Assembly (NCBI GenBank): GCA_021234155.1
Contig: JAJEKV010000057.1
Span: forward strand, 2,945,821 to 3,009,820
DNA from: Isoetes taiwanensis
Lineage: Eukaryota; Streptophyta; Lycopodiopsida; Isoetales; Isoetaceae
Length of the DNA stretch: 64,000 nucleotides
Reading direction: 5' to 3'
The translations under genes were made by a program, and so were the position numbers. The notes under the pieces are model-generated. The model was not told the DNA's origin. It made no database searches and worked only from the letters and a program-made list of their open reading frames with translations. Shown here in pieces: positions 43,401-57,000 of this stretch (within the stretch, counting starts at the first letter, position 1; the number at the start of each line of letters is the position of its first letter).

Positions 43401-46400
43401 CTAATGGTTTTGTTTTAGTCCTCGTGGTTGATTGTTTTGACCCCGCTATGGAAAAGGCAGCTAGAGTGTTGCAAATGGAGTTGGGAAAAATACTTTCTTC
43501 TTTGTATTGTTCTTTATCTTGGTGTTTGGTTGTGGGTGTTCATAATTAAGATAATCATTTTGGACAATAGAAAATAAGGTGTTGTTGCATTGTGGGTTGC
43601 CGAGAACGAAAGAAATATAATTCAAACTAATGGTAAGGGAATGTATATGTATTTGTATTTAAAATTTTGCTAAAGATGTTTTTACAAAGTCCCTACATGG
43701 ACAGCTGCTAGAAGTGGAGCCAAGGCCAAAGTTTGCAAAGAGAAGGAGTCAAAGGACTACTAAACAAAGAAGGCTTATCAAGGCCCGCCAGAAACAATGC
43801 TTATCAAGCAAAACCAAACAACACAAGTCCTTTTTGAAATAGCAAACCAAATAACACACGTCCTTTGAAACATTCTAAACTTCCCAAATTGATCTCAAGA
43901 GATTATTACAAAGATTTAAATCCACTTACAACTTTCCAATCGTGACGTTATTGCTTATCTCACCAGTGAGAACCAATATTTCGCCCCTAAATCTAGCCGT
44001 TACCATGACAAATAGCTTTTAAAGATACGTTCTAAGATAGCATAAACAGCCATAAAAGCATAACCTTTAGACGTTGTAAACTTTCATTTTTGTAAACGCT
44101 GATGCATGTACACTGTTTTAACCTTGCTTACGCCAACTTTGATCGCTGTAAGCAAATCTCAAGCCCAACTCAAGCTTCCAAGACATATAGAAATATAGTC
44201 AGTTTATGCTTTTCAACATCATATCGCAGGTGAAACTGTGAATAATGAAATTTAAATAAATAATCAAAGCATAATTTTATTTCTACCTATATAGTATATG
44301 GAAAATCCATTAGTTGGAAGTTTTTACTAGAAGTTATAAAATACACTAACTTAAAGAATAAATATGACTAACAAATACATTAACCTAATAGCTTAATGAC
44401 CCCAAGAAAAACACAAAATTTAGTTTGACGCTTCATAGTTATATGTGCCCATCAAATCTTGCCATTCGAAAGCCGCCATATAGTCCTCCATTAGAAGTTA
44501 TGATCAAGAATCCAACTGCATTCTTCAAAGATAAAAGGTTGGATGGTAGATTTTCTTCTATCCAAAGCCTCTTGATTTTCTTTCCCTTTACTCATATTCA
44601 TCTGCTTTTCTTTATCCATCGCGTTTGTGTATGGTCTGTGGCGTAATCCTTAACTACCAGACGCCAGGTCACTTCAAACTTCAGCCAATACTTCCGCTCT
44701 ACTAGTAATGGGAACCTTAAAAATCCATTGTCTTAAGGTCGCGATCGGTACGTAATTAACCGGTCCCTGTGGTAGAGACCTTTAAACTGGCGAGTGTACT
44801 CATAATCATATGTAGAGCAACTTTGGTGGTATTGCCCCTAGATAGTGGATTGGCTTTCAAGTGATGTATATCGTGCCTATAGTGGATTGGCTTCTAAGTG
44901 ATGTGGAAATCATGATATGATGATGAATAGATTGGATATCCTTCAATAAAAAAAAAAAAATGTTCTGCACTTGTGCAGGTATATCTGCATCATTTTCAAT
45001 CTAAGAAATATGTATTTCTAACATTCTTAATGATTTAAAAAAACATATATAATGTATGTTGTTACTTTTAGTTTTTATATCTAAATCAGAGTGCCCGCCA
45101 AGGCTGGGCCAGTATAAATGGCGTAATAGTTGAAAAAAGACAGTGCCAAAAATTAAATTGCTTGGAAAAGGCCAATTGAACTTGAGAATCTAAATAAATA
45201 TAAATATATAAGAAAGATTATTTAGCCGACCTTGGAAAACTTCATGCCTTCTACAACGTTCTTTGCATCTAGTTTACAAACACAAAGATTTTCTACATTC
45301 TTTGATCCTAGACTTGCATCTTAGAACATAAAAACATGATATTGGCTCCAGCTACTTACTAACATTCCACAATTTTCAGGGTTTGATTGAATTTCTAGAA
45401 TTTTCTTAATAGATTAATGAGAAATAAAGTACTATTATATATGTGCAAAAAAAAATTGAAAGACAGTTAATTTAGGGGAGCCTGCACCCATCTTTGGACT
45501 TGTTCACTTCACCTTGTAGATAGTATTCCAAATAAAGATAGAGAAATATGAGGCAAATAAGACTACCTAAGTTTTGCCAATGGTATCTAATTCTTCTGCC
45601 ATCAGCTTCTTCTTCTATATACACACATGTACTGCCATTTTGATGATCACTGCTAGCCATTGTTTACTTTATGGCCATGCCGACAATATAAACACAAATA
45701 TTTAAAATCACTTATGGACTGCCGAGGAAATCCACCGCCTAAATAAGATTATGGAATGGAAGCACCCACCATCATATCACTGCCAAAAAGGTTAACTCAT
45801 ATACTTTCCTTCCGCATAACTGATCAACTAGATCTACGACTTCCAATTGCTCGCATTTAAGACTATACTTTATTCCTAAAAGACAAGTTAGTAAGTTGAT
45901 AGCACAAACAGCTTTTACAAACCCCAACTCTGACAAATCCAACTCCAGCCCACCTGGCTAAACACGCTGAATCTATGAATCCATGCCCAGCCAACCATAA
46001 TTTCATTGAGATGATTATACGAACAAATTTTAAAGCTCTCCAGCTTCAATCCATTAAAGGGCATTTCATATTCGCACTAATGATGTATGGCACAAAAAAT
46101 TGAAGCTTCACCTTTCTTTAGAAGAGACAAACCACCAAACCCAACTCTTTACATATGCATTTTCCTCAAAGAGGCTTTACGACACATGGAGAAACCTCCT
46201 TAAGTCAGCTTAGAGCTGTGGATGCTAGAAACCAGAGTTAGTATACTGGCCTCCCTTATAACCTGCATTTCCAAAGCACTGAATCAGCTCTTTGTTTTAT
46301 TTCTCAGCCATAGAATGCAAATGTAAAACAACAAGAATTTAGAAGACAAGGTTTTAAGAGAATCACATGGTTATTAGCACACATTTCAATCTTTATATGT

Positions 46401-47384
46401 CGGGTAACTTATAGCAATTTTGTAATTGCTGCAGTGTCAATGTAAATAGACATGCCTAGCAATGCAACCATGGAAGAACGATCAAGGAATGCTTTGTATC
46501 AAAGGAGTAAACTTGACATTCAGCATTAACCAACGTGATGCTTACCTCGTAGATGGTTACATCCCGCATACCAGCTTTGTATGATTCATATAGGGCGCTC
46601 GGGTAATAAACAACCAACCCAATTTTTTTTCTAAGATAGATAAATGCTCCTGCCTATGCAGTATAAGTACGGTTCTAATTCCACCGCAGACGGGAGTAGC
46701 ATGATCCGAGTTATGGGCTGCTCGTCTTACCACAATTTTCACTCCATTTAAGAACCACATCATTTGTGCTCGGCCAATTTTCCCGTTTCACCAATGCACG
46801 CATTGTTTCGAATGGGTGGGACCATTGATCCTGCAAGAGTTTTCGCCATAAAAATGTCAAGATTTTTCGTCTGAGATTCGCAAATCGGGCGATCCGAGGG
46901 TCCTGAAACAACAATAAAAAAGTATATGATAAGGATAATGCTAAAGAAGTCGACAACAGGCCTGGGCTTTTCAAATTAAAGATTGAAGCCTTAGTAATAT
47001 TAACCATTATTTCTAAGAATTCTTCTATGCAAATCTAATACCTCGGCTAGCCATACCAGGATTTCGCGCAGAAAACATTAACACGGATAGTCGGATCGAA
47101 GTCGAGCAGATAACAATACAGAGTATTAAAACCGTTTAACCAAAAACATCAATACTTATCTTCACCAAACCAAAAGGAATAATAAGAAAACATAAAGTAA
47201 TCGACACTCCAAGCCGTAATAATCTTATAAATAAAGCAAACCTCAGAAACAGTTGCACCTATATCTCAAAACAACATAATGGTAGAGTAATCTCAAACCC
47301 AGCTCATGTTCCATGTTTGCAACCACCTAGAAATGAGAGCATCCCCACTTAAAAGGAACACAAGTAAACCCATCCACTTTCTAG
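40436..47384. other. No confident gene in 7 kb
   Basis: AT-rich sequence with only short frames. Noted: a plus-strand 112-codon frame at 40850-41188, Gln/Lys-rich at its start and Ser-rich at its end; a run of GAT/ATG triplets at 42153-42190; T- and A-runs near 43079 and 44949; and two overlapping minus-strand frames at 46557-47007 (98 and 68 codons; one contains FANLRRKILTFLWRKLLQ). None has a family I recognise, and no element ends or long repeats were found. Confidence 0.5.
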
Positions 47385-48530
47385 TCACTTCTTCTTTCCA
47401 GAGGGTCTTTCTTTCCACGCCTTTGATAACAATTCAACACCACAAATTGCCATTCTCTCTATGTCACTCTAATGTTGAAAACCCATTACGGGAGGATATT
47501 CTGCAAAGTTTCCACGGGGTCATGGGCTTGGTTGGAATCATCTTAACAAACCCGTGATCACCATTCTTCAAAAACTTTAAGGTTCCTTCAATCTCCTTTC
47601 CCCGAATCACTGCCTACCTTGGTCTAATCTCTAAAACTTGACCTAGCTGTGAGAAGGGCAATGCAAGACCAAGATAACCATTAATCTGACCGGGTGGATT
47701 CCATAATAATAACCTGAGCAAAGAAGTTTATGGCTCTTTGTCGGGTCATTCTTGGAATCGATGCAACAAAACCATCGCTTCAAATCCTTGACAAAGAACA
47801 TTCTTCGATTGAATCCAACATTGTCACCGGCATTTCCAGAGGGACTCAGGATGGCCTGACTTGACCTCCGGTAAGTCCCGAGGCGTAAAAGTCACAAAAT
47901 CCATACTCAGCTTCTAATAATTGCCTCAACTTTCCCACTCACGCCTAATACCACCACAAACGTCTGGCGGGGAGACTAGAGGGCTTGTCAAGGTCTCTGG
48001 TTCTCATTCAAATGCGCCTACTTGTACCAATCATGCTAGCAGAACGCTCAATCATGTTTGCCCCTCAAACCCCGCGAATAGGAACAAATGGGATCTTGTC
48101 CTGGTTGTACCTAACTTTTCAAATATGAAGACATTTCCTTGACAGCCTCTACCCTGGGTCAGAATGCATGAGTGGCTGCCTTTACTCTGTCCACCATCCT
48201 AGAAATATTTCAAAATTTCAAAACCTCCGGGGCCAGAATCAATAATCAAATAGCACAATCACCAGAATGCAAGAGAACTCAAGGACGTAAAGTTGGAAAC
48301 AAAGAGTGTCAAATCGCTGAACTTCACCAGAGGTTCCAAAGAATCATGTTCTAATGAAATCAATGATGCCCGTGAGCATCAATAATGCTGCGCTTGTATC
48401 AGTGGTCTCAAACTTCCACAAGGGCAATATCAATGGTCATCAATCGTAAAACACAGCCAAAAATAGCATATGCAAGTACATTATATCTTCGCAGAAATCG
48501 TGATGCCCCGCTTCAGACAAAAACGTATTA
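47385..48530 (-). pseudogene. EF1A: Elongation factor 1-alpha pseudogene
   Basis: EF-1alpha delivers aminoacyl-tRNA to the ribosome using GTP. Minus-strand pieces follow the protein order: KRGIT (about 48500), TIDIALVEV and IDAHGHH (GTPase motif region, about 48380-48440), VKEMSSYLK, QDPICSYSRG, DWYK (about 48000), DNVGFN...FFVKDLKRW (about 47790-47840), DSKNDP, then [20 protein letters not shown] (about 47530-47590) and ERMAICGV, ending in TGA at 47385. Many stops and frameshifts show it is dead, and the N-terminal GHVDSGKST motif was not found. No intron was obvious over most of its length apart from a possible interruption near 48450-48495, so a retrocopy is possible but unproven. Confidence 0.5.
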
Positions 48531-49456
48531 AAGTCGACAACGGTCTTAAGTTTTGGCTCCTTACGTCACAAAACTCAAGAACACGATCAAGTTGGTCGCC
48601 CAAACTGCGGTTTACTTTTGACAAGCTTAAAAAGATTGTAGCAGTCTCGTGAGGGTCAAGCAAAGGATATCATTGTTGTAGTTTTCACGCATGCACCCAC
48701 CTGGCCGGGAAAGTGTTCTAATTTATGGGTTGTAGAGCTATCTAGACCGCTGATATATTGTCCATGAATAGGGTTCTTGCTGGCCCCATCACTATTTCCT
48801 CTCAGAGATTCACACAAAATGAAATTAAGTTCTATAGAAACACTTTGAATCAAAACATAATTGGTAAACAAAGTTAAGTTAATAAAACGCCCAAGCATAC
48901 ACACTCTAAAACAAAATCCAGACCACGCTGAATATATGAAGTACTAAATCAACCAAAGAAAGTACAAAAAATACAATCTCGTAATAAAATGCAAATCATA
49001 ATGCATCTTTTAATTCTTCAACACGAAAGGTCACTGCTCACTACCATCCCAATGTTACAGGATTATGGATAGTTTCCCAAACCAATCGCAAAGAAGATAT
49101 TTCTATTATGAAGAATAAGGGGAGAGGTTTATCCTACTGTCTAAGATTGTGGCACACATGTAAGCATTTGCCAACAGTGGCAAGTCAAGATCCATATAAT
49201 AGATATTAAGGTGATAGTCCATGCTCTAACTCCCCCATTGTTATTTCTTATACACAATGAAACAAACAATGGTACATACCGTGAGGAGCAATTAAAGTAA
49301 AGGCCCCCGCCAAAATTATTGGTTGTATAGGCATCGAATTGTTGGTGTCCTCCATGATAAGGCCCCGCTTATCACCACTCCAATAAGACAGGTTACATCC
49401 CAAGATACAACTCTTAACAGCTTGTCTTGTTAGTACCTAGAACAAGGGTAACTTTA
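48531..49456. other. No recognised feature
   Basis: AT-rich, short frames only; no repeats or element ends were noticed. Confidence 0.5.
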
Positions 49457-49888
49457 TCAAAGTTTTGCAAGGGAACTAACCTTCCTAGGGATAGAATTAT
49501 GAATGCTCCAGCGGATTGCTCTGTTTATGCTATATGTGCTGCCACCGTGAGTGTCCCCGCTTACCTGAAGTTGTGAAATTGTATAGAAAGCATTCTGCTG
49601 AATTGGACATTGTGTAATATATGCCGTACCCACATCGAATCCATCCCGAGCGGATTTTGTCTTCACCTTACGCCCGTCAACACAGTTAATATACACATCC
49701 ATCTCAAATGCTGATGAGTATTTGCAGTGTCTTACCGCTGAATGGTGATGTACGTTATGTGGTGATAGATTATTGACCCCGATAAGTACCCCATTCCTTC
49801 CATTTGCATGGATCTCAGTCCGTGAACATTTACTCAGAAGCGATATTTCTCTAGTCATGCAGAGTCCGGTAATGCTCAACATTGTCAC
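49457..49888 (-). pseudogene. Possible multicopper oxidase (laccase-like) fragment
   Basis: An open minus-strand frame of 143 codons contains TAYITQCPIQQNAFYTI followed by VSGDTHGG. Plant laccases have a near-identical AYITQCPIQ block followed by a short strand and the G-T-x-W-W-H-A-H copper site; here the histidine-rich part is not recognisable. Upstream residues (MTMLSITGLCMTREISLL) do not match. The resemblance rests on one block, so this is a low-confidence call for a decayed gene piece. Confidence 0.5.
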
Positions 49889-50481
49889 CTATAAATGCAA
49901 GAATTGAATAAAATCCAGGACACCCATGAAAGAAAAGATAAACGAAATTGAGAAGGAGCACAAAAGTAAACATTAAACTCAGAATTCTCATGATGAAATT
50001 GGCAGCGTAGGAAACACAAGGATAACAAAAGCATGTTGTGATAGACCTTTGTGCCCATGTTTGTCGGAATTGAGCAGGTCATTATTGAATGGGCCACAAC
50101 TCAAGGAGTAAGTTAGGCTAAAATCGGTAGTAGTTGAGCCGCTCAAATCATGGGCAAGCACCTAATGTATCAAATTTAAGCTAGGCCTTAGTTTCAATTT
50201 CATTTAGTGTTTATAAGCAAGTCATATATTCGTTTATCTACCTGGCGTCACCAGCCATCCGGAAAACCCATGACGCGGTAAAGAAGCAGGAATAGAGGTT
50301 GTCGAGTCAGCCGCCGCTAAAAGGGAAGCGAACGACCATTATCCGGAGACCCAACGAAGCACCGGAAAAGCCACGTTTTGTTTGCAAAGAAGCCGTAGAA
50401 ATTGTGATATTGCCTGAGTTGCCGCCAGCTTGCAAGGGAAGGAACGCACTACACGGAGACCCAAACCGCTTGGAAAAGAAT

Positions 50482-51079
50482 ACATCTCGCCATCTATTCA
50501 ATCAATGGTTCGGGCTGCTGCAAACGAATTTCGGGATGTTCTCAAGGATCGTCTCTAATCAATAACCAAAGCTATCTTTAACGGAAGTAAAGCAATTTAA
50601 CCCATTCTGCAAGAATCACAACCATAGCTATCTTTTACCGTAAGCACTGCAATCCCCATTCCCATTATTCAGAACCGGAAAGGAAGATGCTAGAAGCAGA
50701 GAGCCGTGAACCGTCAGATAAAGAAAACCGCCAAAAGCCAAAAATCAGGGATGAAAATAAGGTTGAGAAAATTCAACCAATCAGCTTGAAAGAACACATC
50801 TCGCCATCTATTCAATCAATGGCCCTCACGCTGCAAAAACGAATTTCGGGATGTTCAAGGACTAACTTAATCAATAACCAAAGCTATCTTTACCTAAGTA
50901 AAGCAATTTCAACCCATTCCAAGAACAATCAATAACCATAGCTATCTTTTACCGTATAATTCTAACCCTTATTCGGCATTCGTGAACCTGAAAGGGAAGA
51001 TGCGAAGCAGGTTTAATCCTGTCAGATAAAGAAAACCGCCAAAAGCCAAAATCAAGGGATGAAAATAAGTTGAGAAATT
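50482..51079. repeat. Direct tandem repeat, two units of about 314 and 284 bp
   Basis: Unit 1 starts at 50482 and unit 2 at 50796, both with ACATCTCGCCATCTATTCAA. Shared landmarks include ACGAATTTCGGGATGTTC, AACCAAAGCTATCTTT and GATAAAGAAAACCGCCAAAA. Differences are mostly small indels. Both units have short open frames but no recognised product. Confidence 0.5.
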
Positions 51080-51509
51080 ACCCAAGATTCGCGCGACTAT
51101 CACAAACGCCTTCCTTTATTATTATATATGCATTCCCACAAAAACATATTTCCATTCAATTTTTTCTAGCAACTAGCAAAAGAATGCGACATCAAACACA
51201 CTTTGAGCTGAAATTTATACTAGTAAACGTGTGGCCCATTATAAATTGATCGCACATAAGTTCGCTCCTGTGTTCGTAGTGGTCTCTCAATCCTAACCTT
51301 GAGTATTCAACCTATATTTTAAACTCATGGTAAAATAGCTAACTAGCAGCAATGCAAGCCCGAATGGGTTCTTCATGGAATGGTTGTGGAGGTAGGTTGT
51401 CACATTTTTGGTGTGTACATTTTTGTTTTAGTTTGAAGCTAGGATCTGAGAATTTGAATTTGTATGTATGAAGCGGTGACCGAAGTAGTGTACCTATATG
51501 TGTCAAAGG

Positions 51510-51510
51510 G

Positions 51511-51551
<41 letters not shown>

Positions 51552-51560
51552 ATGGCGGTT

Positions 51561-51591
<31 letters not shown>

Positions 51592-51592
51592 C
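51510..51592. repeat. (GTT)n microsatellite, interrupted
   Basis: About 14 GTT units, an interruption ATGGCGGTTATT, then about 10 more. Apparent valine- or asparagine-rich proteins across it are artefacts of the repeat. Confidence 0.5.
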
Positions 51593-51779
51593 AACCACTG
51601 CTAAACAAAATGCAAAATCAAAATTTCTATTATGGACCTCATTGCGAATTAGATATGTCATGAATATTAGCTATTATCAAATAAACTATGCCTTCAAGAT
51701 CAAGAGTGACTTCGAGGATTGTGCCAAGAGTAATCATTTAAGCAAACCTAAAAAATACGCTTCTTCTTTTGTTTAATAA

Positions 51780-54700
51780 GATGACCTGAAAGTGACTGGC
51801 TAAAATTCGTGACCTGCCTTTATTAAGGAAACCGGGCTTTTACTAAATTTCAGAAAATTCCTAGTTCCTGGGGTGGAATCACCACGCTCTTGGTGTGATA
51901 CATTCAGTGGAATTCAACGTCCCGAGGCTAGCCCTTCCCTCGCCACGCCTATATCCATCCTATATCAGATTTCACCCCACTCTACAGTCTAAGAGGTTTT
52001 TAATTGCCAGTGATCAAGTTACAGCATATCATCACCCTATATTGCTTGATAGTTTTTTTGCTTATTTTGTACGCGCTTGGTATTTTGTTTTGACATCCTA
52101 AGGGTCGGATCTTACTCACCTCGGAATATTCTTTTATTGATCCCTACCAAGTAATGAAAGACTTAATGATAGCCAACTCGCTCGTGGGCCCATCTCCATT
52201 AGCTAGATTTGAGGTTTTTCCTGTGTCTTGTGGCAAACCTAACCACAAACACCTAAGATTCTAGCCACTTTCAAGCGCTCTGAGTTTTGTCGACTTAATC
52301 CGTGATACTGAAGTCCATCCGAAAAAGCTCACTCTACTTAACCGAAGCTCGCTTTTTGTCTTCTAGCAGATCCGCCCTGTCTTTAACAAAGCCAAGAGGT
52401 AGGAAAGACAATCCCCAATGGAACCTCCGCTTTTCTCCTTCTATTTAGCGAGGTGCTGCAGGGAGTGGCGTAGTGACTTCTGTCCTCTATTGGGGATCAC
52501 TTTTAATTTGCTTCAAGTTTCCTAGGCATCGAAATTGAGGAAATTCAGCCGGAGGAATAGCTTAACCCTGAGAGATGTTGGGGTCCAGGTCATGACTGGG
52601 AAGCGTTGTGCTGCTTCATCTTCGCGTAAAACAGATCAGATTTCTCCCTTGCTTGTCGAAGAGTGGCCGATGCTTAGCACCGCTTCTCCATCTCCGGCTG
52701 TTTTTTGCAGATGGAGAAGGAGTGCTAGCATTTCACACATCTGCTACAACTTTCTTTGGAGTCAGCTTTAGCTTCCGGCGAGACTGGCGGCGGTGATTTA
52801 CTGCCGTAATAGATGTCACTTCTTCTTCCTCGCGGGACGAACTGTAATGGATAGCCGTGAAGAAACCCCACCAAGTGGTATGCTTCTTGTTTGATGACTT
52901 AGTCGGGCCGTGTTCAGATGGCGTCGTGATCCGCGAAGTAGCGCTAGGCCGTGACCATCAGACCTAATATGCCGCACTCATCGTAATGTGATCTAAAATG
53001 AAAGCCGGGTTTCTGTTTTCATTTCAAAGAAGGTGTGACACAATCGGCCATATTTTTTTCAGATCACATGGAGGACAGCTTTCTTTCTTTCTGGGCGTAA
53101 CGTGGTTACGCTTGAGATTTTGCTGTAAGGGCATGAGTTTGTTTGGTGGAGTCCTGGCTACCCTGCTCAATCACAAGACTAGCTTGGTTTGGGTATACAA
53201 GTTCTGTCACTACAAAGGTACAAAGAAGAAGAGGGCACCGGATTTATTTAACTCGCATCCTATGGCGCATGCATTGCGCACACTGGAGAAATAATAGAGT
53301 GTGAGACATATTTAGTTTTCTCAGGCTTGGAGAAGTGCCTCAGATGAAATCTTCTGAGTTATTTAAGGGGTGTGCTAAGGAGATTCTCAAGCATGGTAGC
53401 TTTAGCTTGAGTCAAGCTAATGCTTGTTTGGAGAGCTTGGTTTTTGTGGGCGCCGCTATCTTTCTTCATGCTTTAGCCATGATCGCTTCAGATTTGTAGC
53501 ACTTACCCATGGAGAGAGGTTCTGCTTTTTATGTTTGCTCTCTTCCATCCATGTCAGAATTTGCACCACAAAAGCAGCATAACAAATTTACTGACCTATG
53601 AGGACAGGATCTGAGGACCACATGGCAGTTCCCTATATGCCTACTAGGAAATGGCAGGGTAGAGACAGGGAAGGTGTAGCTCAAGTGTGACGCAGGTGGA
53701 CAAGGGAGGTGGATGTGGACCCACCCCAGCATGTGGGGAGGCCTTAGAATCATCTATGTCCAAGGAAGATGCAGGAGTATAGGTACCCAAGCACGAGACA
53801 TCTAAAATGAGTTCTTTCCTCCAAAGAGGGGCATTTGAGTATGGATAGAATATAAATGAAAGTATATGAGATGATAACTCTACTCTTTGTTCATGGTTCC
53901 ATGGTAATTCCTATGTGGAACTTTAAGGTAGCATCTTCGTGAAATTTGGGGTCAAGATTTTAGAGGATTGTTATAATGGTGTTTGTGTTTTTCTACACTT
54001 TTGGGAAAACGTGGTTGAAATGTTTTAGGCTATCCGGCTTTGGAGCCATAAATAAATGTATTTACATGCCATTATCAATAAAAATAAAATATCTTGCTCT
54101 AAAAAAAAAAAAAAAACCCTTAAACTGCGAAATGCCTTTTATTCAGTTAAAACCCATTTGGGTAATTATCTAGATACAAGAAGCAACTTAGAAACAAGAG
54201 GTAAAACCGATTCAGTAAAGACTTGGTGTATACTTGAGAACAAAGTAATGATCATAGTATAAAAGCTAAAAGTTTCTTACATTCATCAGACACAATGATA
54301 GATTTCTTTTGATCATTTTATTTAAAATCAAGTTTATAAGAAACCTATTACACTTTGAGCAAGTAAGACAACAAATGAGATGCGTAATCCTAAATGTTAC
54401 GTAACATTTTATGATCTTTCAAGAGTTCGCTCAGATAATTTATCTATCATGCCTGTCCACTGCTACATATTTGGAAAACATAACAGAGTAAAGGATCTCA
54501 GCACCGCACTCAACATTACAAAAACAAGCATTAGAAATGGTTGTCTTGTACATGGTAGCAGTGTCATGGGATCTTAAACATCCCCCTTCTTTTCACACAC
54601 TCATTTACATATCCATTAGCCATTAGTACGAGATGCTATCTAGTGGATTATTGTGCTAAATGCTAAATCCTCATACGGACCACTTTTCCTCTCTATGTTA

Positions 54701-55490
54701 GTGCCGCACTACTCTGTTTCCTCGCAGGTTTATATTAGGATTCCAATATTATATGCCATATGGTAATGATTAGTCCATATTTTCAAGATATGACCATAGT
54801 ATATTTAACCCGCCGATTTACTCTGTCCCTGCAAATAGCCATGATCCGTCACCCTTTATTATATCCAAAGACACTACCTTATTTGGTATACTACATGCTC
54901 GTAGTCACCAAGTCCGCCTTTAAAATTCATTCAATATAGTCCACTTATGTAATAGTAACCTTCAACTACGCTCACCAAATGTACATCCTATTCATCAATC
55001 AAAGTAAGAGGTGGCGATGATTATTGTAAGGATCGCGAATCCATTATGTTGCCGTAAACATGCAGCATCTACAACAGAGGTCTATAAATTTCCAGATCAT
55101 TGCCATTGCCGCCTAGGATACAAATGATGAATGTGAAGACGGTTAGCAAAAAGTTGCCTTCACGTTCGCACGGAAAACATTATTAAAACATAGTGCCGAC
55201 GTAGATTCCCAAAAAGAGCTTACCGCTATAGTTAAGGCCGACTATTTACATAGCTCAAAACTTCCGCGAGTTCACAGAATATGCTAAGAATAATGCCGAT
55301 AGTTCAAATCAACAATAGATCTGCTTTTACTATCGCGAAGCAAACATATAGCATTATTGTAAATGGCATGATCACTTTCATCATTGCGTTAATAACGTGA
55401 TCCTACCAGCTAAAGAATAAAGACTCTAAATCTTAACTCTAAACCCGATGAACTAATGTTGTCCAATGAATAGTAACATGTTTCGCCTCA
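51780..55490. other. No confident gene in 3.7 kb
   Basis: Short frames only. The stretch 52300-53000 is slightly richer in GC and has plus-strand frames of 60-80 codons (for example 52535-52771) with no recognised family. An A-run lies at 54100-54116. The last 100 bases lead into copy B of the duplication. Confidence 0.5.
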
Positions 55491-55496
55491 ATACTC

Positions 55497-57000
55497 CGCC
55501 GGGAATCCTCCTCCCAGTCAACACTTCGAGAAACGGTCCGCGACCGGGCCACCGCCGCCGAAAGGGACAACCGATCCGCGATTCAACACCACCGCAAAGA
55601 AGCTATTCGGGCCTCGGCCGATGAGGCTCAAGCAAAACTTGACGCCTATACCGCCATTCTTAAATAATGCCTTGACTTCCCGCTTCCTTCCCCGCTATCA
55701 ATGGCGTGGTTGCTCGACGCCACCCTTTCCTTTTCGGCGGCAAGCGTATGGACCCGTGGATATTCCCCCAGGCAATTTTCTTCGGATTTGGGCCGTAACT
55801 CTCCATTGAAGACAAGGGTTGTGCTGTGCCCTTGTGGTCTTTGATCTCATACACCGCGTCGATCCGCATTTATCACCTTCAGAGTGGTTCAGCCCATGGC
55901 TTACATATTTCATGATTTTAGTCCGGGTGATACACAGAACACTTTGGAAATGGGCCACGCCAGCCTTTTTCGGGTGACCCCATCGCGGCAATGGGTGCTT
56001 CGGATAACAATCATATCTTATGATCCGCCGTAAAACTCTTCATCGTAGTATGCCCGAAAGCTTGCCACTCATTTATCTCTCGGTGTTTAAGCTACTGCAA
56101 ATGATAAGGAAGTATCTAGACATCCCGAGGATCTTCCCTATGCACAAATTTATATGCAAAGACTCGGCCGGTTACAATCGCCATAAGTTCTGTTGATAGC
56201 AAGACGGGGTCTCACGGGATGGGATAGCCCTCCGCCAACTCCTCAGCCTCTCGCCTTTCTTTGGGATCAAGCAGGTCGCCTTTTGATCCGATCTTGTCGA
56301 TCCAATTCGTGGAGACGCACAAGAACCCACCACCGCATGGTTCCTTCTCCCTATAGCGCCCCTCGGGCGTACCTCCACGCCTCCCTGTGTTCCCCATTTA
56401 TTGGCGCCTTCCTTTTGGACCAAGATCATGATGGTCATGGCAGATGGACACCACCTCGATTCTCGTGACCTCCGGGTGGGATCCACGCTTTCCGTCGCCG
56501 CTCACATTGGGAAGAAGGTGCCACCGACACCACCACAATGGATCTACATTGCTAATGAGCCGGGTTGGCAAACGCCGGCCGGATGCTTCATGGTCTTGAC
56601 ACCTTCTTTTGCATCATGCCACCTCTGATCCCTTGATTCATCTTCTCGCAGGTTTTGTGCTGCCCTCAAATGCATTTTGCTAAGCTCCTTAAATGGGTAC
56701 GTCCCATTTTCATCGCAATCCTAATGCCGCTGTCTTTGGCCTTGGGCTGTCTCCTCATGGAATGTCAAGATATTTCTTCGTATCGCCCCCGAAGCCGTTT
56801 GAAGACATGGTAAGCTTTTCTTTATTGATGCGATCACGCCGCCAGGCCAAAACACTCCTCCCTCTTCAAACCGCGCCCGATCTCATTAGCCACATTCCAT
56901 ATGGTGCCGTCCTCACTCCCCGTGAGGATCGCTTTCAGCCGATGGCTTCCCGCCTCGAAACACTTCCTCCTTTTCTTCACTCGAGGTGTCGCTGGGGGAG
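55497..57000 (+). pseudogene. IE accessory ORF, C-terminal part (copy B)
   Basis: Counterpart of 27990-29550; readable scraps include LSIEDK-like TLH/SIED and LLMECRYFF-like blocks in several frames. It is heavily frameshifted and truncated at the left breakpoint near 55497. Confidence 0.5.

Noticed and set aside
44690..44790. Short stretch recalling ribosomal RNA (CTTAAGGTCGCGATCGG)
   Set aside because: Too short and embedded in unrelated AT-rich sequence; flanking bases do not continue any rRNA I know.
51339..51776. Asparagine- or valine-rich protein
   Set aside because: It is a translation of the (GTT)n/(AAC)n microsatellite in different frames, with no other coding signs.
54056..54262. 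Lysine-rich small protein near an A-run
   Set aside because: The lysines come from the A-run at 54100-54116; no family resemblance.
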